Source: Puniceibacterium sp. IMCC21224 | Lineage (GTDB): Bacteria; Pseudomonadota; Alphaproteobacteria; Rhodobacterales; Rhodobacteraceae | Assembly: GCF_001038505.1 (NCBI RefSeq) | Contig: NZ_LDPY01000001.1 | Coordinates: forward strand, 2,604,001-2,668,000 | DNA length: 64,000 nt | Direction: 5' to 3' | Shown here: positions 54,335-63,967 of the stretch, in pieces | Numbering within the stretch: position 1 is the first letter of the stretch | Layout: each line of letters opens with the position of its first letter | The notes under the pieces: model-generated | Databases searched by the model: none | Told to the model about the DNA's origin: nothing | What the model saw: only the letters and a program-made list of their open reading frames with translations | Program-made: the position numbers and the translations under genes

Positions 54335-54916
54335 TCACCCCTTGGCTGACACCAGTTCGCGGACTGTGCGGCCATAGCCACCGTCCGCGACATAGGCTTT
54401 TTCCGGTGCTGTAGGGCAGCGGTCAAGGGCGGCATTGCGCGTCGGAAAGCGGCCAAACTGTCGGATCACTTCGCGATGTGCGCGGGCGTGCAACAGGTTG
54501 TTGTCGCCGGTCTGGGTCATCCGTTCTTTCATCAAACGGATGCAACGGTCCTGGTCGGTCAGGTTTTCCGAATGCATCAACGGCATATAAAAGAACTGCC
54601 GCGCCGGTTCATCAATCTTGAGATCCCAACCCCGGCTGATCGCCTGCTTGGCCGCCGCCAGCGCATAGCGGTCCGACGCAAAGCTTTTTGGCGTGTCCCG
54701 GAACATGTTGCGCGGAAACTGGTCCAACAGGATAATATAGGCCAGCGAACCCGTCGGGTAGGTCAGCCACAGCGCGTGACGCCCTTCCATCGCGCCGGTC
54801 CATGCTGCCTCAAAGCGGTCGCGCACTTGCGCGTCCAACGCCTCGCCCCCCTTGTACCAACCATCTGGACCAATCTCGTCCAGCCAGAAACTCAATATAT
54901 CTTCGGGCGCCACCAT
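54335..54916 (-). CDS. DUF924 family protein
   Basis: A 193-residue helical protein of the DUF924 family, TPR-like. Motifs are ILSFWLDEIGPDGWYKGGEALD, LAYIILLDQFPRNMFRDTP, ARQFFYMPLMHSENLTDQ and the C-terminal FGRFPTRNAALDR. ATG 54916 is preceded by GGAGG; the longer frame to 54988 crosses the likely promoter. Function unknown. Confidence 0.92.
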   Translation of the reverse strand: MVAPEDILSFWLDEIGPDGWYKGGEALDAQVRDRFEAAWTGAMEGRHALWLTYPTGSLAYIILLDQFPRNMFRDTPKSFASDRYALAAAKQAISRGWDLKIDEPARQFFYMPLMHSENLTDQDRCIRLMKERMTQTGDNNLLHARAHREVIRQFGRFPTRNAALDRCPTAPEKAYVADGGYGRTVRELVSAKG

Positions 54917-55073
54917 GGGGCTATCCTCCGTCCTTATTTTCACCGTTACAATTAGTTTACAAAGAGTAATTCCGGTTTGGACAATCACGTTTCATGTCAT
55001 TCCGGGCGTAGTTTATGTCAATAGGGCGCGCACTACTGTCCCGTCCAATCGCTCGCCCAGACGAACGAATGGA

Positions 55074-56369
55074 TCATTCCGTCCCGGCCGCCCTGTCGGC
55101 ACCTGCATCGTCCGCGTCGTCCTCGCGGGCATCGGCGGCGTCGATGGCAAATTCCTGTGCCAGTTCCACCATGACCGGCGACGCCGCCGGGGTCAGCGTG
55201 GCATAGGCGCTTGTTTCTTGCGTCAGCGGCGCGGCGCGGCGAGTCATCCGCCAGAGCGCATAGCCCGTCAGCAGCAGCAAAAGCGCCGCAATCAGGATGA
55301 AATACCCGCCGGGGCCAACCTGCTGCATCACCCAACCGGTGATCAGTGGACCCGCAATCGCCCCCAAGCCGTTGATAAACAACAACCCAGCCGAAGCACT
55401 GGCCATATCCTCGGGTCCAAGAAAGTCGTTGGTATAGGCCATGAGCAGCGAATATAGCGGGTTTGAAGAGCCACCAATCACAAAGGCGGCACACAACAGA
55501 ACGGTAAAATTCTCGTTCATTATCACAGCTACAACCGCCGCGACGCCACCCAACGCGGCCACCATTGTGATCAGACGGCGGCGGTCCATGCGGTCCGACA
55601 GCCAGCCCAGCGGATATTGGAGCACTGTAGCGCCAACATAGAACGAGGCGACAAAGATCGAAATCTGCTTCAGGGTCAGCCCAGCTTCGGTCCCATAGAC
55701 CGCCGACATACCAAATTGCGCTGCGAACACGCCGCCCAGCAGAAACATGCCGACACAGCCCAAAGGTGAGGTACTGAACAGACTCGGCAGGCTCATCGGT
55801 TTGGTGGTTTCAAAGGTCGGTGTCGGGCTGATCGACAGCAGAATCGGCGCAAAGGCGATCGACACGAGGACCGATGGGATCACAAACAGCAGATATCCGC
55901 TTGGGTCCGGAATCAACAGCAGCGCCTGCGCCGCAATGATGCCCAGCGTCTGCACGATCATATAAAGCGACAGTGTCTGTCCGCGCGTTTCATTTGTGGC
56001 CGAGTTGTTCAGCCAGCTTTCCGCCGTGACATAGACGCCGCAAAAGCAAAATCCGATCACCACCCGCCCCAGCGCCCAGGCCACTGGATGCTGCACCGCA
56101 GGGTAAAGGATGATCACCGCCGAGATGAACGACCCAAGCGCCGCAAACACCCGCACATGTCCGACGCGCCGGATCATGCCAGGCGTCATACGCGACGCAA
56201 ACAGGAAACCCGCGAAATACGCCGACATGACGATGGACATTTCAAACGCGGAAAAACCCGCCGCCCCGCCGCGCACGCCCAAAAGCGAGCCTTGCAGGCC
56301 ATTGCCCAACATCAACAGCAACATGCCCAGCAGCAACGCCCAGGAACTCTTGAAGACTTCGAACATCAT
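55074..56369 (-). CDS. MFS transporter (YcaD-like)
   Basis: A 431-residue twelve-helix carrier. It starts MMFEVFKSSWALLLGMLLLM with AAAAGG upstream; the longer frame lacks a ribosome site. GNGLQGSLLGVRGGAAGFS and AYFAGFLFASRMTPGMIRRVGHVR, the loop 2-3 region, are of the YcaD/CynX-like subfamily. The C-terminal 40 residues are acidic and cytoplasmic (EFAIDAADAREDDADDAGAD), an unusual tail. Substrate unknown. Confidence 0.87.
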   Translation of the reverse strand: MMFEVFKSSWALLLGMLLLMLGNGLQGSLLGVRGGAAGFSAFEMSIVMSAYFAGFLFASRMTPGMIRRVGHVRVFAALGSFISAVIILYPAVQHPVAWALGRVVIGFCFCGVYVTAESWLNNSATNETRGQTLSLYMIVQTLGIIAAQALLLIPDPSGYLLFVIPSVLVSIAFAPILLSISPTPTFETTKPMSLPSLFSTSPLGCVGMFLLGGVFAAQFGMSAVYGTEAGLTLKQISIFVASFYVGATVLQYPLGWLSDRMDRRRLITMVAALGGVAAVVAVIMNENFTVLLCAAFVIGGSSNPLYSLLMAYTNDFLGPEDMASASAGLLFINGLGAIAGPLITGWVMQQVGPGGYFILIAALLLLLTGYALWRMTRRAAPLTQETSAYATLTPAASPVMVELAQEFAIDAADAREDDADDAGADRAAGTE

Positions 56370-57017
56370 ATCAACCTTTTGCCGACCTGGGGTCACAGTA
56401 CAGATCTAGCGAACACCTGCCCGCGTATCGCAGCCGAACGCGACAAGAATCGCACCCATTCGACAGCCGAGTGTCACAGCGTTCCGGACGCCACAAGCCG
56501 GTTGCGACATTCTGGCTCATCTGCACAGAATATAGGCGAGGATCATGACGTGGCGTCATGTGCTGTCAAATAACACGCCATGAATGAACAGCCGTAAATG
56601 GCCTAAATTGGGCAATTGAGGCAGCGCAGTGACATTTGCCCGGAACGCCTCGGCCGGAACAGAGGGTGCACAGCGGCACTTATCGTCGAATCAATCTGAG
56701 GAAGAGCGCTTTAACCTCTAGATAATCATTTGCAGAAACCGACCTCGAAATTAATCAACCTCTCTGATTTTGCTCATTTTTTGCCGCCACACCCTGATCA
56801 GAATTTATCACTATTTCAGATTAAACCGATATCTGGAGTTATTCTCATTACAAATTATCATATTTCCCAATGAAACCATAATATTAGCAATAAGGCGCGC
56901 GATTGTGGCAAAAACCTGTCAACTTCGCCCGAATATGATCACAATCTACACGCAAAAATTGTGAACGCGCTGTTTGTCGCACCCCAAGATTTTAGCCCCC
57001 AACCTCAGAGGTTCCCC
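56370..57017. other. AT-rich gene-free region upstream of the TadE/TadG pair
   Basis: About 650 bases without a credible gene. From about 56690 to 56960 the base composition drops to strongly AT-rich, unlike its surroundings; a 64-codon frame there has no ribosome site and an Ile/Tyr-rich composition that follows from base content. CATGACG-TGG-CGTCATG (56544-56560) is a clean inverted repeat and a possible operator for the MFS gene. The TadE promoter is likely in the AT-rich part. Confidence 0.6.
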
Positions 57018-57428
57018 ATGTTAAATGGTTTCTCAACACGTGGCTTCATAGCAAGGTTTCGCAAGGAGGAGACAGGTTCCCTATCCGTCGAGGTGGCAAT
57101 CTGGACGCCGCTGATACTGGCCTCATTGTTGGCGGTCATCGATTTTTCCCACCTCATGGTCTCCAACGCCAGCATGTGGAATGCGGCGCGCAACACCGCC
57201 CGCGCAGTGTCGGTACATAGGGTCCGGCCTGACGACGCCGAGCGATATCTGCGCGACAATCTGTTCTTCAACGACACACCCTATATCGTATCGGTTCAAT
57301 CCGGCACCGACGAAGTGGTGGCGACCGTATCACTGAACATGGCCGACGTTGCGCTGACTCCGATTGTGGGCAGGTACCTCGGTGGCACGATGATTGCCTC
57401 AATCTCAATGCTGAAAGAGCCAGAGTGA
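57018..57428 (+). CDS. TadE-like pilus assembly protein
   Basis: A 136-residue protein with the TadE motif: KEETGSLSVEVAIWTPLIL leading into the helix ASLLAVIDFSHLMVSN, then ASMWNAARNTARAVSVH. This N-terminal pilin-like helix is cleaved or inserted in Flp/Tad systems. AGAGG precedes the ATG; the GTG-led longer frame from 56961 is less likely. It overlaps the TadG-like gene by one base. No other tad gene is near. Confidence 0.85.
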   Translation: MLNGFSTRGFIARFRKEETGSLSVEVAIWTPLILASLLAVIDFSHLMVSNASMWNAARNTARAVSVHRVRPDDAERYLRDNLFFNDTPYIVSVQSGTDEVVATVSLNMADVALTPIVGRYLGGTMIASISMLKEPE

Positions 57429-58741
57429 TGCGCGCCTCTCAGATCCTCGGGCGGTTCTATCGAGATGACACCGGAACCGGTACACTGACCAGTCTTTTTC
57501 TGGCTGTCACATGCCTCTTATTGGGTGGCGGCGCGGTCGATATCAGCAACGCCTGGCGTGTATCGGAAATCCTGCAATCTTCGGCCGAAGCTTCGGCGAT
57601 CAGCGCCGCGATCCGCGCATCAGAACCCCTGCCCGGTGATGAGACCCCGAAACAGGTGGCCAAACGCATCGCGCAGGATGGTCTGCGCTACGCGCAAATC
57701 GAAAATGCCTGGCATGACGAGAGCTTTGAGATGGGATTTATCGATCCCGTGACCGGCAGCTTTGTGCCGATGGTACTGACTGCGGGCAGATCGCTGGCCC
57801 CGGTGCCGACAGCGGTGCGCGTCACGCTGAACCGTGACACAAGGCACGGCACAGCCGAACCTTTGCTGTTTGTGAAACTGTTCGGGTACGATCCCTGGAA
57901 CATCAAAGGCCGCGCTGTCGCCGAGATCCGTGCGCGCACAGAACTGGACTGCCCCGACCCATTATTGTCGCTACAGACACGGGTTGATGTGTCCGAGCTG
58001 GATGTTTTTCTTGGGATCTGTCTCTTGGCCGAAGCCAACATAGACTACGGCGCCAAACCGTTCTGGAAGAATGGCGCGACGGATCGGCTGGTGAACCAGC
58101 TTCTGACGCAGAGCCTTGGCTTGCAATCAGCCAACTTGTTCGGGCTGACCCCGCAACTGCAACCGCAGGACCTGCGCGATGCAATCGGAACCGCGACGCA
58201 GAACATCAAATTGAACGATCTCGACGATCTTCAGGTGCTGAGCAACGGCAGCTTTTATGTCAATTGCGAAGAGAACGAGGTGCTGCGCCTTGGCGAAGGA
58301 TTCTTGGTACAGAATGCCGCGATTTTCTCGGAATGTCCGGTGCGGTTTGATGGCGAGGTGAAACTGGAGGCATCGCTGGTGATCTCGAACCTCACGTCGC
58401 TGCTGCGCGATCTTGATCAGGTGTCGCTGCGGCCTGACGCGATCCTGACCGGTTCGCCGCCCTGCGCCCCTGGCAACGGCGTGCGCATCCTGCTGTTCGT
58501 CGACCTTGCCGCGATGGCCAATATTCCGGCTGTGATCTCAACCGATACGCCGCTTGGTGCCTTTCTGGATGAAACCGTCGAAACCACCGGCACATTGGTA
58601 AGCGAAACTGTCGGCCTGCTCGGGGGTATCGTCAACCCGCTGGTGCGTGACATTTCGGAGATAACGACCAACCTGCAATTGCTGCCAATCTGCCTGAATG
58701 CACAAACCATGCTGCACTCCGACACGATTGTATTGCGCTGA
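57428..58741 (+). CDS. TadG-like membrane-anchored protein
   Basis: A 437-residue protein. DDTGTGTLTSLFLAVTCLLL begins a single N-terminal helix of the Tad/Flp TadG type, followed by GGGAVDISNAWRVSEILQSSAEASAISAAI, a typical prepilin-like helix. The remaining 350 residues would be periplasmic, with several Cys (LDCPD, GICLL, NCEEN, SECPV, PPCAPG) that may form disulfides. No von Willebrand MIDAS motif (DxSxS) is evident, unlike many TadG proteins. ATG 57428 overlaps the TadE-like TGA. Confidence 0.8.
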   Translation: MRASQILGRFYRDDTGTGTLTSLFLAVTCLLLGGGAVDISNAWRVSEILQSSAEASAISAAIRASEPLPGDETPKQVAKRIAQDGLRYAQIENAWHDESFEMGFIDPVTGSFVPMVLTAGRSLAPVPTAVRVTLNRDTRHGTAEPLLFVKLFGYDPWNIKGRAVAEIRARTELDCPDPLLSLQTRVDVSELDVFLGICLLAEANIDYGAKPFWKNGATDRLVNQLLTQSLGLQSANLFGLTPQLQPQDLRDAIGTATQNIKLNDLDDLQVLSNGSFYVNCEENEVLRLGEGFLVQNAAIFSECPVRFDGEVKLEASLVISNLTSLLRDLDQVSLRPDAILTGSPPCAPGNGVRILLFVDLAAMANIPAVISTDTPLGAFLDETVETTGTLVSETVGLLGGIVNPLVRDISEITTNLQLLPICLNAQTMLHSDTIVLR

Positions 58742-58746
58742 TCTCG

Positions 58747-58775
58747 CGGGGGGCGGCATCCGCCCTCCCCACCCG
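58747..58775. terminator. GC hairpin between convergent genes
   Basis: GGGGGGCGG and CCGCCCTCCCC pair around CAT with a one-base bulge, directly after the TadG-like stop and next to the end of queA. No U-tract is seen on either side. Confidence 0.4.
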
Positions 58776-58777
58776 GC

Positions 58778-59830
58778 TCAGGGGATCAACAAAGAGGCAT
58801 CCCCATAGGAAAAGAACCGGTAATCCTGCGCGACGGCATGCGCATAGATCTGGCGGACACGCGCCCGCCCCATCAATGCAGAAACCAGCATCATCAGCGT
58901 GGATTTCGGCAGATGGAAATTGGTCATCAACGCGTCCACCATGGTAAACCGAAAGCCGGGGTAGATAAAGATATCCGTTTCGCCACTCCACGCGCCGAAG
59001 CCGCCCGGCGTGCGCTGTGCTGCTGTTTCCAGCAATCGTAGTGCCGTGGTGCCGACGGGAATGATCCGCCCACCTGCTGCGCGGGTGGCTAGGATCTCGG
59101 CAGCGGCGGCTTCGGACACTTCGCCCCATTCGGCATGCATCTTGTGGGTGGTCACATCCTCGACCTTGACCGGCAGAAAGGTGCCTGCGCCCACGTGCAG
59201 AGTGACATGACTAAAGGTGACACCCCGCGCGGCCAGCGCGTCCAGCAGGGCCGCATCGAAATGCAGTGACGCGGTGGGGGCTGCGACAGCACCCGCATGG
59301 CGCGCCCAGACTGTCTGGTAATCATCCTTGTCCTGTTCGTCCGCTGGGCGCTTCGCGGCGATATAGGGCGGCAGCGGCATCGCACCGGCCTGCGCCAGTG
59401 CCGCGTCAAAATCATCGCCTGACAGGTTAAAGCGAAGCACGCCCTGACCGTCCTCGCGGCTTTCAAGCACCGCCGACAGATCGTCCGAGAATACGATTGT
59501 TTCGCCGTCGCGGACCCGCTTCAACGGTTTCAGCAGTGCGCCCCAACCGCCCGACGCCTTTGGTTCCAGCAGCGTCACTTCGATCCGCGCTTGGGTATCG
59601 CCAGCCGCCCCCGTGCGCCGCCGCACACCGTTCAGCCGTGCCGGGATCACACGAGTGTCGTTAAGCACCAGCCGGTCACCGGGTCGCAGCCAGTCGGGCA
59701 GATCCGTCACCACCGCATCGGTGATCGCATCCCCCTGCGCCACCAGCAGCCGTGCCGAAGAACGCGGCCGCGCGGGTCGCGTGGCGATCAGCCGCTCGGG
59801 CAGGTCAAAGTCAAAATCGTCAAGCTTCAT
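58778..59830 (-). CDS. queA: S-adenosylmethionine:tRNA ribosyltransferase-isomerase
   Basis: A 350-residue enzyme that adds the cyclopentenediol ring of queuosine to t[21 protein letters not shown] at the N-terminus, [33 protein letters not shown] (20) and [20 protein letters not shown] are family blocks. Full length. It starts 18 bases after the YhdP-like stop, so they are probably co-transcribed; the tgt gene that often follows is absent. Confidence 0.97.
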   Translation of the reverse strand: MKLDDFDFDLPERLIATRPARPRSSARLLVAQGDAITDAVVTDLPDWLRPGDRLVLNDTRVIPARLNGVRRRTGAAGDTQARIEVTLLEPKASGGWGALLKPLKRVRDGETIVFSDDLSAVLESREDGQGVLRFNLSGDDFDAALAQAGAMPLPPYIAAKRPADEQDKDDYQTVWARHAGAVAAPTASLHFDAALLDALAARGVTFSHVTLHVGAGTFLPVKVEDVTTHKMHAEWGEVSEAAAAEILATRAAGGRIIPVGTTALRLLETAAQRTPGGFGAWSGETDIFIYPGFRFTMVDALMTNFHLPKSTLMMLVSALMGRARVRQIYAHAVAQDYRFFSYGDASLLIP

Positions 59831-59848
59831 CAGGTGGCCCGTTGCATT

Positions 59849-62800
59849 CTATTGTATCACACTCTCCGACGTCTGCGGTGGTGCGCGGCGAAAGATTTCG
59901 CGAAACATGCCGGGTGTGAACACCGAAAGCGGGTTGACCGCAACCCGTGGACTGCTGGCCGCTCCGGTCAGGTTAAAGTTGAAACCGATCAGCCCCTCGC
60001 CCTTGCGGGTGAACAGCGCGCCGATACCGTTGACCAGATAGATCGGTGACAGCACGCCCTGCATATCCAACGCCTTGGTGGCCAGCGTATAATACCCATC
60101 CATCGACAGCCCCATCGAGGGTCCGGTGGCGCTCGAACGTTTCAGAATGACCTGCTCTGGGGTCAGGCGAAAATCGGCATCCACCTCGGCGAAGTAGATA
60201 CCCGAACCGCTAAGCTGGTCCAGCAAGCCGACGATGCTGATCGAATCCAACAGCGCGCCGATGGCCGGCGCGTCGCGCAGCCGCACGTCGCGAATATCCA
60301 GCGCGCCGTCATAATTGCCGGGAGCGCCGCGAACCGGGGTCATATTCAGCAGGAAACTGCCGCCCTGCACCGTTTTCAGCAACCCCGCCCCGCGCAGCAC
60401 CTCGCCTGCGTCATCCGATGCAATGCGGAACGCACTGCGCCCGTTCTGGGGCAACACCTGCCCCCGGATCGGTGCCTGCCCAAGGGCCGCGGTAAAGTTG
60501 CCCTGAAAGCCGCCCCGCGTCGTGAAATCGCCGCGAAACCGGTCCAGTGTGATACCGCTCGACACCTGCAACTGCTCGAGCGCCAGCGTCACCGGCGCGC
60601 CAGCGCCCGCGGTGCCACCGCTGCCACGGCCCTGACCAAAGGGCGCACGGCGCAGATCCACGCGGCCACCCCGGATCGTCACACCGGGGGTTGCCCCAGC
60701 GCCCCGTCCAGTCAGCGTAACCGGTGCATCCAGCCAATCGCCGACGCGTACGCGCGAAAACTCGACCCGGTCGAGCGTTCTGTCGCTGCGCAGCATCACC
60801 CGCCCCTCGGCCCGTAGCCCTGGCGCCTCGAGCAGCAGCCGGTCCACATCGGGCACCACCCCCAGAGTGCCTGACACCTCAAGCCGAGCCTTGGTGTTGC
60901 GCCCCAGGCTCCAGCCAATCGGGGCAATGGTCATTGCCAGCCCTGCCAGATCCGAGGTCAGTCCAAAACGTGGCGGCGCCCCCTTGGACAGATCGATCCG
61001 CACCTGCGCCGGGCCCGAACCGGTGACCAACCCGTCCGGCAGGGCAATCCCCAATGCCTGTGCGCCGCTTTGAGACAGGGTTGCGACCCCATCAACCACG
61101 CTACCCGCCCCCGGTTGGCCCAGTGGCATCGACCAGCTGCCCTGCACCGGCACACCCTGCAACGTCGCTTTACCCTCGACGCGTACCAAACCGGGCTGCA
61201 CCGAAACTGCGAGCGCCTGCGCCTCAAGTACCTTGCCCGGCACGATGATTTCGCTGCGCACGCCTGCCAGAGTGGCGGACAAGTCAAAATCCATATCGGG
61301 CAGACGCACGCCCTTTTTCAGCGGTAATTCCAGCCAGCCGCGTACCGCTGCATGACCATCAGCCAGTGCGACCGGTTTGGCAGCCTTTTGCATGATGTTT
61401 AGCGGTTCGGAATTCAGCAGCGACAACACGGCCTCGATTGTGCTTTGGGCCGCAACTTCGACCCGGCCCTGCGGCGGTTTGATCCGGGTGTCCGGAATTA
61501 CAAAACTCGACCCGGCCGCTGCAATCTGCCCCCCCTGAATCGGCGTCAGATGACCGTGATCCAGTATCACCGACAGCCGATTGCCGATCAGCGTGAGCTG
61601 GCCCGAGCCATCCTCGACCACTGGCAGGGTTCGGGCGTAGCGTACCTGAGCACCGTCGAACGCAAAATCCAGATAGAGCTGCGGACGCACGCCCGGTTCC
61701 GCCCGCAATGCCACCTGCACATCCCGCGCCTGCCCTGCAAGAACGTTCTTGGTTACCCAGTCGCGGGTTTTTGGCGCAACACCCGGCGGCCAATAGCCGA
61801 TCACTTCATCGGCGCTGGTCGTCGCCATATGCCCGTCCAGCGCCACGCGCCAGCCATCCTCGGCTGCCTCAGCCGTACCACTCAGGTACAGGGGTTCACT
61901 TGGTCCCTCGATCCGCAGCCGACCGACCGACAGATGGAATGGTGCCAGATCCAGCTTGAGGTCAACTTCGGCCTGCGCCACTTCGATCGGCGTCGAAAAG
62001 AGTTTTCCGGGATCAGCAGTCAAACGCGACACGCGAAATTGGCCCAGTAACGCATGTGGCCAGCCGGTTTCCAATCCCAGCAGCTGCGCCCGCCCTTCGG
62101 CCACCGCCGTCCCCAGCGCGCTGTCCACCGACAGCTCGTCAAAGGTCAGGGTGCCGGTGGCGGGCGCGTAGCGGAAATAGGTCCGCGCGCTGGTGAACGG
62201 CACCGGCCGGGTGCGCCTGTTGGGGCGCAGGACACCAGCGCTGATCTGCAACGTGGCGCTTAGTTCGCCGAGCTGACCCTGCGCGTCAATCCCCCCCCGC
62301 AAGGCGCCAGAAATCGGCGCCTCAAGCGCATCCAGAAACGCCAGAGCCGGGCTTTGCGAGGCGATGTCATGTGACCACAGATCGCGTAGCACAAGGCCAA
62401 AAACCACATCGCTGCGGCCAATCGGGCTCTCTGCGTTGACCTCAAGCGTGGCGGCGGTACCACCCCGCCCCAAGACCGCAAGATCCCCAGAAAGTCGCAG
62501 CGCGCCACCCTCGCGCGCCAACCGCAGCCGCCCGCCATCCGCGGTCCAGCCACGCCCCGCACGCGCATCGTCATAGCGTAGTGTCAAGGCCTCGACCTCA
62601 AGGCTCTCAAGACCGGCAAGCATCGGATCGGCGCTGAGCGTGTCGATGCGCGCGATCAGCGCGGGCAGGTCCGGCGCATTGCCCGCATTTCGGAACGCTG
62701 GCCCCAGATCCAGCAGCACCCGGCCATCGCGGTCCCGCTGCACCGACAGGAATGCACCGTTCAGCAGCACCCGCCGCAATGCCAGCTGACCGCGCGCCAG

Positions 62801-63160
62801 CGCGCGCAGCGACAGACCAGCCTCTAGATCGGTCAGCGCAACAACCGGTGCTCCGGTATCCGTCGCCACGTCCACATCGCGCAGCGACAGCGTTGCCAGC
62901 CCGCTGCGGTCCAACTCGACCCCCAGTGCTCCAAAGGTGATCCGCAGCCCTGGCACGGCGTCAGCAATCCGCGCCTCAATTCGGCTGTGCAGCCATTGCG
63001 GTGCCATGACCGCACGCCCCATTGCGGCCCAACCCAGAACGCCTGCGGCAATGACAAAGGCGGTGAAGGACAGCAGCACCCACACCCCTGCCCGGCGCCC
63101 ACGGCGACGCGGACTCGTCCCCTTGGGGGCTGCTTTTTCGGGGATCTGAGCGTCGCTCAC
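59849..63160 (-). CDS. YhdP/AsmA-like protein (DUF3971)
   Basis: A 1103-residue protein with a short basic cytoplasmic head, one membrane helix (about 25-47, VWVLLSFTAFVIAAGVLGWA) and a very long periplasmic beta-rich part of the AsmA/DUF3971 type. The end, LVNGIGALFTRKGEGLIGFN followed by FNLTGAASSPRVAVNPLSV and PGMFREIFR, is the YhdP C-terminal signature. Such proteins bridge inner and outer membranes and move phospholipids. The start is GTG 63160 with AGAGG ten bases upstream. Divergent from the peroxiredoxin gene. Confidence 0.92.
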   Translation of the reverse strand: MSDAQIPEKAAPKGTSPRRRGRRAGVWVLLSFTAFVIAAGVLGWAAMGRAVMAPQWLHSRIEARIADAVPGLRITFGALGVELDRSGLATLSLRDVDVATDTGAPVVALTDLEAGLSLRALARGQLALRRVLLNGAFLSVQRDRDGRVLLDLGPAFRNAGNAPDLPALIARIDTLSADPMLAGLESLEVEALTLRYDDARAGRGWTADGGRLRLAREGGALRLSGDLAVLGRGGTAATLEVNAESPIGRSDVVFGLVLRDLWSHDIASQSPALAFLDALEAPISGALRGGIDAQGQLGELSATLQISAGVLRPNRRTRPVPFTSARTYFRYAPATGTLTFDELSVDSALGTAVAEGRAQLLGLETGWPHALLGQFRVSRLTADPGKLFSTPIEVAQAEVDLKLDLAPFHLSVGRLRIEGPSEPLYLSGTAEAAEDGWRVALDGHMATTSADEVIGYWPPGVAPKTRDWVTKNVLAGQARDVQVALRAEPGVRPQLYLDFAFDGAQVRYARTLPVVEDGSGQLTLIGNRLSVILDHGHLTPIQGGQIAAAGSSFVIPDTRIKPPQGRVEVAAQSTIEAVLSLLNSEPLNIMQKAAKPVALADGHAAVRGWLELPLKKGVRLPDMDFDLSATLAGVRSEIIVPGKVLEAQALAVSVQPGLVRVEGKATLQGVPVQGSWSMPLGQPGAGSVVDGVATLSQSGAQALGIALPDGLVTGSGPAQVRIDLSKGAPPRFGLTSDLAGLAMTIAPIGWSLGRNTKARLEVSGTLGVVPDVDRLLLEAPGLRAEGRVMLRSDRTLDRVEFSRVRVGDWLDAPVTLTGRGAGATPGVTIRGGRVDLRRAPFGQGRGSGGTAGAGAPVTLALEQLQVSSGITLDRFRGDFTTRGGFQGNFTAALGQAPIRGQVLPQNGRSAFRIASDDAGEVLRGAGLLKTVQGGSFLLNMTPVRGAPGNYDGALDIRDVRLRDAPAIGALLDSISIVGLLDQLSGSGIYFAEVDADFRLTPEQVILKRSSATGPSMGLSMDGYYTLATKALDMQGVLSPIYLVNGIGALFTRKGEGLIGFNFNLTGAASSPRVAVNPLSVFTPGMFREIFRRAPPQTSESVIQ

Positions 63161-63248
63161 TGAAAATCGTACCTCTGCGCTTTAAAGTTGCTCACTTCCT
63201 TCTAGTATGAAACGCCGCCCATGAAAATTCCCATCCAAGGAGACACCC

Positions 63249-63710
63249 GTGCCCGAACCGATTGAAATAGCCCCCGATTTTACGTTGCCCGTGACCGGCG
63301 GTATCGAAGTGACGCTGTCAGCCCTGCGTCCGGCCCCGGTCGTGCTGTTCTTTTATCCCCGCGACGACACCTCTGGCTGCACCAAAGAGAACGAGGAATT
63401 CACCGCCCTTCTGCCCGAATTCGAGGCGCTGGGGGTCAAAGTCTTTGGTATTTCAAAGGACAGCATCGCCAGCCATGACAAGTTCATGACCAAAAAGGCG
63501 CTGCTGGTGCCGCTGCTGTCGGACGAACACGGCGATGTCTGCGAACGCTTTGGCGTCTGGAAGGAAAAGTCGATGTACGGCAAAACCTTTATGGGAATTG
63601 AACGCAGCACGTTCCTGATCGACGGCAGCGGTCGGATCGCGCAAAGCTGGCCCAAAGTCAAAGTGCCCGGCCATGCTCAGGCGGTTCTGGACGCCGCCCG
63701 CGCGCGATAG
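63249..63710 (+). CDS. bcp: Thioredoxin-dependent peroxiredoxin (Bcp/PrxQ)
   Basis: A 153-residue thiol peroxidase. FYPRDDTSGCTKENEEF carries peroxidatic Cys44; the resolving Cys at +5 seen in E. coli Bcp is missing (Asn/Glu there), but Cys98 in HGDVCERFGV could serve instead. VFGISKDSIASHDKF and the terminal STFLIDGSGRI are family blocks. GTG start at 63249 with AAGGAG upstream. Confidence 0.93.
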   Translation: MPEPIEIAPDFTLPVTGGIEVTLSALRPAPVVLFFYPRDDTSGCTKENEEFTALLPEFEALGVKVFGISKDSIASHDKFMTKKALLVPLLSDEHGDVCERFGVWKEKSMYGKTFMGIERSTFLIDGSGRIAQSWPKVKVPGHAQAVLDAARAR

Positions 63711-63967
63711 CCACGACACTGGCCGGGCGGTCGTTCCGGGGCTGCGGGCCACGCCCAGACGGGCGTTTTGCGCAGTCGTACCGCCGCCTGGCTGGCGCAA
63801 ATAGGGTAAATCCCAGCGCGTGGTTCGGCCAATCGTACCAACAAGCCAGGTGTCAGTTGCCATCCATGGCAAGGACGGCGCGGCGGTGTGGATGTCCCTA
63901 GCACGTTTGTCCTAACAACGGGGCGCTCCCGACCACTGCATCCTGTACAGTGGCCAAAGGACAGGCC
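63711..63967. other. Spacer at the right edge
   Basis: No gene is supported. Frames here are antisense extensions of the peroxiredoxin gene with low-complexity composition. Confidence 0.5.

Noticed and set aside
56770..56964. A 64-codon frame in the AT-rich region
   Set aside because: No ribosome site; its Ile/Tyr/Leu content is what AT-rich DNA gives by chance.
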